This document shows, in pieces, positions 8,207-17,224 of a stretch of 64,000 nucleotides of DNA. Both the position numbers and the translations under genes were made by a program. The DNA comes from Vibrio sp. SS-MA-C1-2 (GTDB lineage Bacteria > Pseudomonadota > Gammaproteobacteria > Enterobacterales > Vibrionaceae). The notes beneath the pieces were generated by a model. That model had not been told where the DNA came from. It made no database searches and worked only from the letters and a program-made list of their open reading frames with translations. The DNA lies in contig NZ_CP090981.1 in NCBI RefSeq assembly GCF_021513135.1, positions 2,108,001-2,172,000 of the forward strand, given 5' to 3'. Each line of letters opens with the position of its first letter. Position 1 is the stretch's first letter.

Positions 8207-9343
8207 TTAATAATGATAACTTAAAATAGCAGTATATTGAGTTCGTCCTGTTCCCCATGCCCCTTCCATTGCTAAAGAGTAGGTTCGTGTAATCGTCCAG
8301 TTAGCTCCCACTAATCCGGTATACTTATCACTATTTTCTTGATCGATAGAGTAACTTAATGAGTCTAGTGTGTAATCATCACTTAATTTAAAGTCTTTTA
8401 CTGTATCTTTTGCTGTTCCTTTGTTATTCATATATGAAAAGCCAACATAAGGGCTGATAGAACCCCATGAGTGAACATCAAAGGTCTTTCCGATACGAGG
8501 AGAGACTAAAAAAGAGGTATTACTGGTTCGATCTGTTTTTGACCAAGTATAACTAAATGGTAAAACAACAAAATACCCATTTAAACCAGTAACAAAATTG
8601 GTAGAAAGGCCATAATTATAGCCTTTAATGTCAGGATTAAAATCTGCACCCACTTTTCTTGTATATTCAGGGCGACAAGTAAGACTATGAACATTATTAT
8701 TATCACAAATCGTATTGATAATAGAGAGAGGAACTTCAACAAATAGATCAGTATTTCCTTTAAAGGTTCCAATATGCGCCCCAACTTGCATAAAAGGAAA
8801 TAACCAAGCTGCAGCACGAAGTTGTAACGTGTTATTTTCGACTTCAGGGCTCACTAAATTTACCTGGTCGGTCACATTATTGGCAATATCAACCCCATCT
8901 AAAACTGAACCATCAGGACCTGAAACGGCAATATTGCCGACCTTTAAATTTGAGAGCGAGATATCTTGTGATAAATGACTTGGGATTAAAGATAAAGTAA
9001 AAGGTAGAGGAAGATCAAAGCCTAAATCAATCACATTTTGGGCATAAAAAGGAAGTACTCGCTCCCACTTATTTCTTTTCTTTGGCTTTTTTTCTGCTTT
9101 TAAATCTGAGTTATATTCAAAAGTGGCAATAGAGTCACCGACAGTTACGTCTTGTCGTGCTTCTTTATTTTTAGCTCGACGCTTTTCAGCTTTTTGTTGG
9201 TGTTGCTTATTATATTGTTGTTGCTGACGGTTATAGTCGGCTTGCGTGACAGTCGAATCATTTTGAGCGGCAAAGGCTGCAGATGAAGCCAGTAAAGTAA
9301 GTAAGACACTTTTTTTTATAATATTTATAGAACGCTTATTCAT
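8207..9343 (-). CDS. Outer-membrane beta-barrel-like protein, unknown function
   Basis: Export signal starts at Met 9343 (MNKRSINIIKKSVLLTLLASSAAFA); an upstream start at 9409 would place an unlikely 22-residue extension before it. After cleavage comes a Gln/Lys/Arg-rich charged stretch (about residues 28-85), then a beta-rich region with alternating aromatic residues and a terminal YTAILSYHY, the aromatic C-terminus typical of BAM-assembled barrels. Segments such as LRAAAWLFPFMQVGAHIG and SPYVGFSYMN fit membrane strands. Similar proteins are annotated simply as hypothetical or outer-membrane proteins; I cannot name a substrate. It is monocistronic, with 225 nt to the next minus-strand gene. 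Confidence 0.65.
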   Translation of the reverse strand: MNKRSINIIKKSVLLTLLASSAAFAAQNDSTVTQADYNRQQQQYNKQHQQKAEKRRAKNKEARQDVTVGDSIATFEYNSDLKAEKKPKKRNKWERVLPFYAQNVIDLGFDLPLPFTLSLIPSHLSQDISLSNLKVGNIAVSGPDGSVLDGVDIANNVTDQVNLVSPEVENNTLQLRAAAWLFPFMQVGAHIGTFKGNTDLFVEVPLSIINTICDNNNVHSLTCRPEYTRKVGADFNPDIKGYNYGLSTNFVTGLNGYFVVLPFSYTWSKTDRTSNTSFLVSPRIGKTFDVHSWGSISPYVGFSYMNNKGTAKDTVKDFKLSDDYTLDSLSYSIDQENSDKYTGLVGANWTITRTYSLAMEGAWGTGRTQYTAILSYHY

Positions 9344-9537
9344 AACCAAGTTCTCACAATCATGCCTAGTCAATTTCAAGCAAAGAAATAAGTCATTAGC
9401 AGATTTCAATCTTAAAACTAGATAATCAAAGGATTTTAAAAGAAAAAGGATATTAACAGAGAGGAAATATTTCGCTATACGTAATAATACTAGTTATCAG
9501 TAATAATGGCAGACTAGATATTTGATTTTATTATTTT

Positions 9538-9576
9538 GTAAAAAAAGGCAATAGATTGAGTTAACAATCTATTACC
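9538..9576 (-). terminator. Rho-independent terminator of fruBKA
   Basis: Inverted repeat with arms 9547-9557 (GGCAATAGATT) and 9566-9576, nearly perfect, followed on the minus strand by a run of seven T. It lies about 50 nt past the fruA stop. Confidence 0.8.
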
Positions 9577-9623
9577 GCTTCGATATCATCTTTAATCGTA
9601 TTTTTAGATACGTTAATTAATTT

Positions 9624-11350
9624 TTACCCATCATTTCTTTTTAAGAAGGCATAGCCAAAACCTGTCACTAGTGTACCTGCCGCAATAGCAACTAAGTAAA
9701 GTAGTGGTGGTGTAATTGCATTCGGGATCAGTAATACAAACAGACCACCGTGTGGAGCCATTAGTTTCGCACCAAATAACATTGACAAGGCACCCGTTAA
9801 TGCACCACCCGCCATACATGCTGGAATAACGCGCATTGGATCGCGAGCGGCAAATGGAATCGCACCTTCAGAGACAAAACATAAACCAAGGACAAAAGAG
9901 GCTTTACCAGCTTCGTTCTCTGCCGCCGAGAATTTACGCTTGGCAATAAACGTCGCTAATCCCATGCCTAAAGCTGGAACCATGCCCGCAGCCATAATAG
10001 CAGCCATTGGCGCATAAGTTTGTGAAGCAAGCAGACCAACACCAAACGTATAGGCTGCTTTGTTTACAGGTCCACCTAAATCGAAACACATCATAGCGCC
10101 AAGAATAATACCTAATAACACGGCATTAGACGTTCCCATATTGTTTAGGAATTCAGTTAATCCGGTCATTGCAGCTGATACAGGGCCACCAACAACATAG
10201 ATCATAATCAGACCAGTAATTAAACTCGCACCCAATGGAATAATTAAGATCGGTTTAAGCGCATCCATAGATTGTGGCAGTTTAACTTTATCAGCGATAA
10301 ACTTAGCTGCGTAACCCGCCAAGAAACCAGCAACAATCCCCCTAAGAAACCTGCACCTGTCGATGAGGCAATCATACCGCCAATTAAACCAGGGGTAAGA
10401 CCAGGACGATCTGCAATTGAAAATGCAATAAAGCCGGCTAGAACTGGCACCATCAATGCAAATGCTGAACCACCACCAATAGTCATTAATGCAGCTGCTA
10501 ATGTACCCGGCTCTTTGAATGCTTCAATACCAAAGACAAAAGAGAGGGCGATAGATAGACCACCAGCAACCACGAGAGGCAGCATGTGAGACACACCTGT
10601 CATCAAGTGCTTATAAACCCCTACTTTCTCTTGCTTTACGGGTTCAGCTGAAGCATTACCACTCTCTTGCCATATCGTCGATTTAGAAAACGCATCCTGA
10701 TAAGTTTGATCGGTTTTTTTCAGTGCTAAGCCTGTGGAGGTTTTAAATAACTTCTTACCTGCAAACTTTTTCAGATCTAATTCAATATCCGCCGCGATAA
10801 TGACTAAATCTGCATCCGCAATCTCTTGATCGGTTAATTGATTTTTTGCGCCTACAGAGCCACGGGTTTCAACTTTTACTTGATAACCCAGTTCTGTGCC
10901 TTTCTGTTCTAACGCTTCAGCGGCCATAAAGGTATGAGCAACACCGGTAGGACAAGCGGTAATCGCTACCACTTTTTTCACATCATTATGAACGGTTTCA
11001 GAAGCGGTTGTAACGTCAACCTTTAAGCAGTTTGACTCAGTAATGACAATTGACGATTCTACCGCTTTCGTTAATAGATTTTTAGCATCCGCGATGACTG
11101 ATTTAATCTCAGTAACAAACACTTTTTTACCGATAAAGCGTTGTTGATCAACAGGCTTATCAGACGCAATAATAACAACATCAGCATCGTTTACTTGTTG
11201 CTCAGTTAAGGTATGAGCAGTAACAACCGTTGAATGACATTCAATTGATGCATCAAATTTTAATTCTTCTGCTGCTTTTTGCAAAAGACCTGCAGCAATA
11301 ATACTATTTGCAACGCCACTATGGCATGCGGTAACTATGGCTATTTTCAT
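9624..11350 (-). pseudogene. fruA: PTS fructose EIIB'BC component, single-base frameshift
   Basis: Fructose-specific PTS permease that phosphorylates fructose to fructose 1-phosphate during uptake. The first frame (from ATG 11350) encodes a degenerate IIB' domain, then the true IIB domain with the phosphorylated Cys in CPTGVAHTFMAAEAL, then the start of IIC (HMLPLVVAGGLSIALSFVFG). At a run of five C on the plus strand (10338-10342) the frame shifts; the remaining IIC (GFLAGYAAKFIADKVKLPQ to the stop at 9624) is in the -1 frame. Restoring one G (TTA GGG GGG ATT) gives the expected GFLGGIVAGFLAG and a protein of about 575 residues, normal for FruA. Last gene of fruBKA, 103 nt after fruK. Everything else looks undamaged, so it is more likely a sequence error or recent slip than an old pseudogene. 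Confidence 0.88.
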
Positions 11351-11453
11351 CTTATTCCCTCTTCGTTAGCATTGGCTGACGATGACTCTATTAAATTTTT
11401 ATTCATCAGTATTTTTAGAACTCACTGACATATAACGGATATCATTCAGCTTA

Positions 11454-12407
11454 TTAGCTTAATTTAACTGATGTTTGTAATGTTTTAACTGCATTTAAGT
11501 CTGATATGCCTACACCCACTTGAGTAACCGCTAATGCAGATAACGCAGTAGAAAATTGAAGGGTTCGTGGTTGGGACCATCCATTAAGCTCTCCCCAACA
11601 TAATCCTGCCACTAGGGTATCACCGGCACCAACCGTGCTAACAACATCCATTCTAGGTGGACGAGCAGTTAAACAACTTCCGTCTTTAAACCAACCACAC
11701 CCTTTCTCACCAAGAGACAGCACCACGTTATCAATACCTTGATGATTGAGTGATTGCGCATAATCAAACAGTGCTTGCTCTGAATCAAATGAGTGTCCAG
11801 CTAATTGCGCTAACTCATCATCATTAGGCTTAATCAACCATGGTTTTTCTAAAACACCCGCTTGAAGTGCAATCTTACTACTATCAAAAACGACTTTTTT
11901 ACCTTTTGCTTTAAGATTAGCAATAATTAAAGCCGCATCATCTGGTGTCATTCCTGTAGGCAAACTACCCGCAATAACAAACAGATCATGATTCTTAGCC
12001 AGTATTTCTATGATTTCGGTTAATTGGTCAATATCTTGCTGAGTGACTGAAACCCCAGGAAAGTTGATATCAGTCACTTCATTTTGATGATCATTATCGA
12101 CTAACTTAACATTAATTCGTGTAGCACCAGAGACAGTAACAAATTGATCATTAATCGATAACTGCTCAAAATACGATGTAAATGTACCGCGATTATCTTG
12201 GCCTAAAAAACCAGTGACACTCATATCTGCCCCTAATTGAGCCAAAACTTTAGCGACATTGATTCCTTTACCCGCAGGATGAAGCGTGCCAGTTTCAGCA
12301 ACGTTTACTTTCCCTTGCTCAAGGTTATTTAGGTGTCCGGTCAAGTCAAGCGCGGGATTTAAGGTAATTGTCACCGCTCTAAGTTTGCAGTTTGATTCTT
12401 GGCTCAT
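11454..12407 (-). CDS. fruK: 1-phosphofructokinase
   Basis: Cytoplasmic PfkB-family kinase that turns fructose 1-phosphate into fructose 1,6-bisphosphate with ATP; 317 residues, usual length. The N-terminus has the substrate-binding TITLNPALDLTGHL, then PAGKGINVAKVLAQLG, both PfkB signatures, and the C-terminal STVGAGDTLVAG holds the anion hole and catalytic Asp. It overlaps the fruB stop by 4 nt (ATGA), indicating translational coupling, and precedes fruA. Expected to be repressed by the divergently encoded FruR/Cra and induced by fructose 1-phosphate. Confidence 0.94.
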   Translation of the reverse strand: MSQESNCKLRAVTITLNPALDLTGHLNNLEQGKVNVAETGTLHPAGKGINVAKVLAQLGADMSVTGFLGQDNRGTFTSYFEQLSINDQFVTVSGATRINVKLVDNDHQNEVTDINFPGVSVTQQDIDQLTEIIEILAKNHDLFVIAGSLPTGMTPDDAALIIANLKAKGKKVVFDSSKIALQAGVLEKPWLIKPNDDELAQLAGHSFDSEQALFDYAQSLNHQGIDNVVLSLGEKGCGWFKDGSCLTARPPRMDVVSTVGAGDTLVAGLCWGELNGWSQPRTLQFSTALSALAVTQVGVGISDLNAVKTLQTSVKLS

Positions 12408-13534
12408 AATGTTTCACCTAAGCCATTTTCAATCGCCTCACCAATCGCTTGGATAGCTTGTTCTGCATCAGCACCATCGGCAACAAATTCAAGGCTATTT
12501 TGAGTTTTAACCCCTAAGCCAATCACTTTCATTAAGCTTTTACCATTGACTGACTGACCTGAACCATCAAGATTTTTAACGGTAATTTTTGATTCAAATT
12601 TCTTTGTTACATTAATGAGCATTGCGCCGGGACGAGCATGGAGTCCATGAGGATTACGAACGGTAAATGTTCCCGTGATAGCGCCAACTTGCTGTACTTC
12701 AGGTTCAGACGTTAGCAGTGTCATCACCTGTTCAGCCGTTGCAGAAAAGAGAGCATCTAATTGACCAAGATAAATAAGTGACGTTAAGTGATGAAGCACA
12801 GGTAAATGACTATCGTTATTTGAAGCAATTGCAATAATGCCTTTAACTTGTTCACCACTGTTCAATGTATAAGCTTGTCCTGACACAAATGAGATTGCAC
12901 TCTCTTTAACACCTGTCGCACTAGATACCATCCATAGACCAGAACCTAAATAAGTCGGAGTTTGACTCACAATATCACTAACAAATTGACTAGAAGCCAA
13001 ACCGTTATTTTTGATCATTCCGGCTGCAACGGCAGTTAATTGAAGTAAATCACTGACTGGAAAGTTAAGTGCGATCAATTCAGGCGTAAGATGTAGATTT
13101 TGTTCTTGCTTGTTATTTAACACATCAATGATTTGTTCAACAGATGTCGCCGAGGCCAACTTCTGCTCAACGCCATCAACAGAAAGAACATTGGTTAATT
13201 GTTTTAAGATCTCTAAATGTTCATCCGACTTAGCAGCAATACCAATAGCAACAAAGACTCGATTACCATCTCCCCACTCCACACCATCAGGAAAATGAGA
13301 GATTTGCACGCCTGTTTGTTTAACGAGATCTCGCGTATCAGTCGTACCGTGAGGAATAGCAATGCCATTACCTAAATAGGTTGAAGTCTGTGACTCACGA
13401 GTCAACATTCCCTTTTGATAACCCTCACTCACTAAACCCGCATTGACAAGTCGATCGCCAATCGCAGTAATGGCTTCACTTTTATCATTTGCTTTTTGAT
13501 TAAGTACTATGTTGTTTTTAGAAAGTTGCAACAT
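12404..13534 (-). CDS. fruB: PTS fructose EIIA-FPr (diphosphoryl transfer protein)
   Basis: Cytoplasmic fusion that delivers phosphate from enzyme I to FruA. The N-terminal IIA domain has GIAIPHGTTDTRD with the active His at 62, and the C-terminal HPr-like domain has VRNPHGLHARPGAML with the HPr active His; a central linker domain of about 140 residues lies between, the FruB architecture. Start: ATG 13534 with GGAG 6 nt upstream, preferred to the GTG at 13546; this gives 376 residues, as in E. coli FruB. First gene of fruBKA. Two palindromic operators lie 29 and 117 nt upstream of its start. Confidence 0.94.
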   Translation of the reverse strand: MLQLSKNNIVLNQKANDKSEAITAIGDRLVNAGLVSEGYQKGMLTRESQTSTYLGNGIAIPHGTTDTRDLVKQTGVQISHFPDGVEWGDGNRVFVAIGIAAKSDEHLEILKQLTNVLSVDGVEQKLASATSVEQIIDVLNNKQEQNLHLTPELIALNFPVSDLLQLTAVAAGMIKNNGLASSQFVSDIVSQTPTYLGSGLWMVSSATGVKESAISFVSGQAYTLNSGEQVKGIIAIASNNDSHLPVLHHLTSLIYLGQLDALFSATAEQVMTLLTSEPEVQQVGAITGTFTVRNPHGLHARPGAMLINVTKKFESKITVKNLDGSGQSVNGKSLMKVIGLGVKTQNSLEFVADGADAEQAIQAIGEAIENGLGETL

Positions 13535-13562
13535 GTTCGACTCCACGTTATGCTAAACAGTA

Positions 13563-13580
13563 AGCTGAATCGATTCAGCT
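13563..13580. promoter_or_regulatory. FruR/Cra operator, proximal to fruB
   Basis: Perfect 18-bp palindrome AGCTGAATCGATTCAGCT, 29 nt upstream of the fruB start. The core TGAATCGATTCA agrees with the LacI-family FruR/Cra operator type. Position close to the fruB start suggests repression of fruBKA that is relieved by fructose 1-phosphate. Confidence 0.88.
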
Positions 13581-13650
13581 ATCGATTAAATTAAAAGTTT
13601 CAATTAGAAAATAATAAAAATAGTCCAATTGAAACTTAATTTCCTTCATA

Positions 13651-13664
13651 CTGAATCGATTCAG
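13651..13664. promoter_or_regulatory. FruR/Cra operator, distal
   Basis: Perfect 14-bp palindrome CTGAATCGATTCAG with the same core as the site at 13563-13580. Centre-to-centre distance is 86 bp, close to eight helical turns, which would allow a DNA loop by a tetrameric repressor. It lies 82 nt before fruR and may also control fruR itself. Confidence 0.86.
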
Positions 13665-13745
13665 CAAAAAATACAAGGATCAAATTGGAGTTTATTTGAT
13701 CGAACGCACACTTTTGCATAACAAGCCTTAGTAACTGGATAAAAA

Positions 13746-14783
13746 ATGACCTTAGATGAAATCGCAAAATTAGCCAATGTATCTAAAACTACGGCAAGCT
13801 ACGTCATTAACGGCAAAGCTAAAAAGTACCGAATCAGCGACAAAACCACCAACAAGGTCTTATCGGTGGTTGCGGAACATCAATACAGCCCTAACCATGC
13901 CGCGTCAACATTAAGAGCTGGCAGCAGTCGCTCGTTTGGTTTGGTGATTCCCGATTTAGAAAATCACAGTTACGCACGAATTGCTAAATTACTCGAAAAA
14001 AGCGCACGGGAAAAAGGTTATCAATTGATTATCTCTTGCTCTGATGATGAGATAGCCACAGAAAAAGAGGTCGTTAATACCTTGGTTAGCCGTAAAATCG
14101 ATCTTTTATTTGTAGCAACCTCACTCTCAATTGAGGATTCCTTTTATCAAAAAATACAAAGCTCAGGCACACCAGTAATCGCCATTGACCGAGCATTAAA
14201 TGATGAGTACTTTAGCTCTGTCATCAGTGAAGACTTAGAAGGGGCATTTGAATTGACAACCACTCTACTCTCTGATGATATTCTTTCGATTGGATTAATT
14301 GGAGCCGTTGAGACATTAGGCGTTTCAAAAGAGCGTCAACAAGGCTTTTTAGCGGCAATAGATAAGTTTTCAGACACAAAAAAACTCTCCGTTCAGATCA
14401 GTCATGGTGAGTATTTTTCACAGCAGCAAGGGTTTAAGCAGATACAAAATTGGTATCAAGAAAATAGAGTCCCAGATGCGATCTTAGTGACTTCGTATAG
14501 TTTACTAGAAGGAATCCTTGATTTTCTTTTGACTCAGCCCGATATACTGAGAAAAAACGAACCAATGAGTGACATTGTAACTAACTCTGAACCATATGGT
14601 TCACTGAAACTAGCGACTTTTGGGGATAACCGCTTATTGGACTTCTTACCAATTAAAGTTAATTCATTATCACAGCAGTATGACATTATTGCTCAACAAG
14701 CACTGAATCTTGGATTCAAAGCCATTAAAGGCGAAAAGATGACGGGTATTGAGGTCATTAAAAGAAAGTTGAAATGTCGATAA
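13746..14783 (+). CDS. fruR: LacI-family fructose operon repressor FruR (Cra)
   Basis: DNA-binding transcription regulator of 345 residues. The N-terminal helix-turn-helix and hinge (MTLDEIAKLANVSKTTASYVINGKAKKYRIS, then YSPNHAASTLRAGSSRS) match Cra/FruR, including the insertion KAKKYRIS that distinguishes this branch from other LacI proteins. The periplasmic-binding-protein-like effector domain follows; the effector in this family is fructose 1-phosphate. Divergent from fruBKA with two perfect operators in the shared intergenic region, so it very likely controls that operon. It is slightly longer than E. coli Cra (334). A terminator follows at 14815-14848. In Vibrionaceae FruR may act mainly on the fru operon rather than as a global carbon regulator. 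Confidence 0.92.
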   Translation: MTLDEIAKLANVSKTTASYVINGKAKKYRISDKTTNKVLSVVAEHQYSPNHAASTLRAGSSRSFGLVIPDLENHSYARIAKLLEKSAREKGYQLIISCSDDEIATEKEVVNTLVSRKIDLLFVATSLSIEDSFYQKIQSSGTPVIAIDRALNDEYFSSVISEDLEGAFELTTTLLSDDILSIGLIGAVETLGVSKERQQGFLAAIDKFSDTKKLSVQISHGEYFSQQQGFKQIQNWYQENRVPDAILVTSYSLLEGILDFLLTQPDILRKNEPMSDIVTNSEPYGSLKLATFGDNRLLDFLPIKVNSLSQQYDIIAQQALNLGFKAIKGEKMTGIEVIKRKLKCR

Positions 14784-14814
14784 TTAAAATCAGAATCAAA
14801 CTACAATAACAATG

Positions 14815-14848
14815 AAAGCTCTGTGAATCGCATTTAACAGAGCTTTTT
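14815..14848 (+). terminator. Rho-independent terminator after fruR
   Basis: Perfect 10-bp arms AAAGCTCTGT (14815-14824) and ACAGAGCTTT (14837-14846) with a 12-nt loop, followed by TT. It sits between the convergent fruR and lipoprotein genes and may serve both, though the T run is better on the plus strand. Confidence 0.85.
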
Positions 14849-14881
14849 ATAGAAACCGTTTTAACTGATTAGCTTAAAGAT

Positions 14882-16672
14882 TTAATTATTTAGCTCCATG
14901 GAAACAGTGATTGTGTCATCAGTTACCGATGTGGTAAATCTGACTTTGTATTTTATCGCCATCAATACATCGCTCTGTTTTTTATCTAGATCTATCGTTT
15001 GCTTGACCTCTTCATTTTTAAGTACCAATGGCATAAATTTATCATAATTTAAATTTATTGAGAAAAGAGCGTTAGATGATAATTCAACATCACTTAAGCC
15101 TTCGCTCAACTTCTCACCTTGCTCGCCAGTATATAAAGTAAAATGAGCCCCTTTAATTGCTACTTTATTTTCACTGCCCACCTCAACATACTCATCAATC
15201 ACAATCGGAGTACCATCTGTCGGGATATCTATGGCGTACTCAGGTAAAAAAGATTTAGCGGTATCAATTAAAAACTTAGGGTCATCAGCAGAAATAGTTA
15301 TTATCCCATCTAATGTTTCAAAATCATCATTTTTATTCAAATGATCAATCAATAAAGAAATGCCTTTTAAACCGCGAGTAAAACCCGTGATAAAATTGAG
15401 TTCAGCGACGGAGTTGTTGCTAATCTCATCTTGAATCTCAGATAAAAACTGACATTGATATGTTGGTGTGGCTAGCTCGTCTTGCAATGCCATTGTTGAA
15501 CTAACTAAGTTATCAGCATTGATACCTACCCCGATAGATAAAAGAGGATCTATACTCTTGGTGATGAAATCAGGAATAAATCCCTGTAATTCATTAAGGG
15601 CTTTCATGATATGTTTATTTTTACTTTCAATGATAAAACGATAAGCTAAACGACCTTTTTCTAAATCAAATTTATCGGTACCTAAAACCGTCCTAGGCCA
15701 ATTACCAGCAATACTGGTGAACGCCTTATTACAGATCTCACTGACTGTCTCATCACTTTGAGTAAGGGTGTAAACGTGTTTAGCCAATAAACTTTGATCT
15801 TTGGTTGTTAACGCTGTAGCAATCGACTGATGATTGATAAAGCCAATCGACTCATCGATAAAATTATGTTGTTTGATGATCTGTTGTAAATCGTCTAATT
15901 GTAACGGTGTTGCCGCGCGCACACCACCTAAAGCCATTGATAAAACTGAGTCGGATAAGGTTAATTGATCATTATTGAGGAATAATGTCACAATATTATC
16001 ATTAACTGATACATAGAGTGATGATGAGTGCGCTGAATTTTGTTCTGGTACAACTAACTCTTGCAAAGTATAAAATCCACCGGGCATATTAGAAGAATCA
16101 AATTGGTATCGGCGATAGTTTATACCATCCACATTCCCACCTTGATAAGTGAAATCAGCTTGATTGCCTGGCGTTTCAGCATTAAAATCTTCATTGACTT
16201 GTTTTTCTACTTCATCGAGTAATGCTAAAAATACTTCAGGTTTCTCGGCTTTAAATTTAACAGCTGGCATTGCGCCTAACATATAAGCATAGAAATTCAT
16301 CTCTTCGCTAAGACCTAAGCTATCAATATAAGTTTGTCCATCTGCGAGCTTACTGTTGTTCAATGCTAAACCAACTCTAAGAATAAACTCTTCTCCTGCT
16401 GATGATGTTTCATATTGATAGATTGAGCTTATATCCGTAACGCCTCGCTCCTTAAGCATGGTGACTTGTGTATCAATATATTGTTTAATCGGGAAAGGCT
16501 TTAATTGACCAAAAAAGAACAGCGTATCGGAGGGAATGTATTCGAGCAATTGATGGAATTGTGACTCTTTAGTACCAATTTTTGTTGTGGTACTTTGATT
16601 ATCGCACCCAATTATGGATAACGTTGTAATTGCAGCAACTGCATAGCTAATTAATTTTAATTTATATCGCAT
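14882..16672 (-). CDS. Putative lipoprotein of unknown function
   Basis: 596 residues. Signal peptide with lipobox at 18-23 (LSIIGC); Cys23 would be lipidated, and Asp at +2 would favour retention in the inner membrane by the Lol rule. The mature part is a mixed alpha/beta protein without a domain I recognise; motifs include LEYIPSDTLFFFGQLKPFP near the N-terminus and repeated acidic segments. It follows the free-standing Hpt gene by 177 nt on the same strand, downstream of a hybrid kinase, a periplasmic binding protein and a porin-like gene, so a role in that envelope-sensing set is possible. Similar large lipoproteins in Vibrionaceae are annotated as hypothetical. Confidence 0.7.
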   Translation of the reverse strand: MRYKLKLISYAVAAITTLSIIGCDNQSTTTKIGTKESQFHQLLEYIPSDTLFFFGQLKPFPIKQYIDTQVTMLKERGVTDISSIYQYETSSAGEEFILRVGLALNNSKLADGQTYIDSLGLSEEMNFYAYMLGAMPAVKFKAEKPEVFLALLDEVEKQVNEDFNAETPGNQADFTYQGGNVDGINYRRYQFDSSNMPGGFYTLQELVVPEQNSAHSSSLYVSVNDNIVTLFLNNDQLTLSDSVLSMALGGVRAATPLQLDDLQQIIKQHNFIDESIGFINHQSIATALTTKDQSLLAKHVYTLTQSDETVSEICNKAFTSIAGNWPRTVLGTDKFDLEKGRLAYRFIIESKNKHIMKALNELQGFIPDFITKSIDPLLSIGVGINADNLVSSTMALQDELATPTYQCQFLSEIQDEISNNSVAELNFITGFTRGLKGISLLIDHLNKNDDFETLDGIITISADDPKFLIDTAKSFLPEYAIDIPTDGTPIVIDEYVEVGSENKVAIKGAHFTLYTGEQGEKLSEGLSDVELSSNALFSINLNYDKFMPLVLKNEEVKQTIDLDKKQSDVLMAIKYKVRFTTSVTDDTITVSMELNN

Positions 16673-16849
16673 AAGGCTTCCTTACTTTCCATAAAATTCA
16701 TCATTTCATACAACGATGAAGTATCCATAAAATGATAAAATGAAAAGTAAGGGTAACCAAGAGCCAACAAAATTAACACTAATACACTGAATAAAAAGAT
16801 TTAATCATAAAGCATAATTAAGAACTCATGATTTATGATTGAAAGAATA

Positions 16850-17179
16850 TTAACTGGCTAAATGGATAGAAATCTCTTTATTGACACTTTGAATTGAAGA
16901 TGAAACTTCAATCATCAACGCCTCCTCGGGTAGTTGTTGATTGTGAGTCATCATCTCAATTGTCTCCAGTTTTTTAGCAACATCAGTAACACCAAAAGAA
17001 TTAAGCATGCTTTTTAAAGAGTGACTCATACTGTGTAAACCTGAGATATCTTGATTACGATAAAGGGTTAGTATCTCTTCATAATACTCACCATATTCAT
17101 CAATATAAATTTCAAAGAGAGAGTTAATCATCTCTTGGTCGCTATCAAACTGTTCATTTAGCAGTGAAAGATCTAACAT
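16850..17179 (-). CDS. Free-standing Hpt (histidine phosphotransfer) protein
   Basis: 109-residue cytoplasmic helical protein. The motif MSHSLKSMLNSFGVTDVAKKLETIE is the Hpt signature, with His53 as the phosphoacceptor and SLKS as the conserved surround. It would shuttle phosphate between receiver domains. The hybrid kinase at 18904-21594 ends with a receiver and lacks the Hpt domain that its BarA-type relatives carry, so this protein probably supplies the missing step. Gene order kinase, binding protein, porin, Hpt on one strand supports this. No DNA-binding response regulator is encoded nearby, so the final target is unknown. Confidence 0.85.
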   Translation of the reverse strand: MLDLSLLNEQFDSDQEMINSLFEIYIDEYGEYYEEILTLYRNQDISGLHSMSHSLKSMLNSFGVTDVAKKLETIEMMTHNQQLPEEALMIEVSSSIQSVNKEISIHLAS

Positions 17180-17224
17180 AAACTACGTCCTTTGCCATTT
17201 AATTAATACTTAACTACTGGACAT

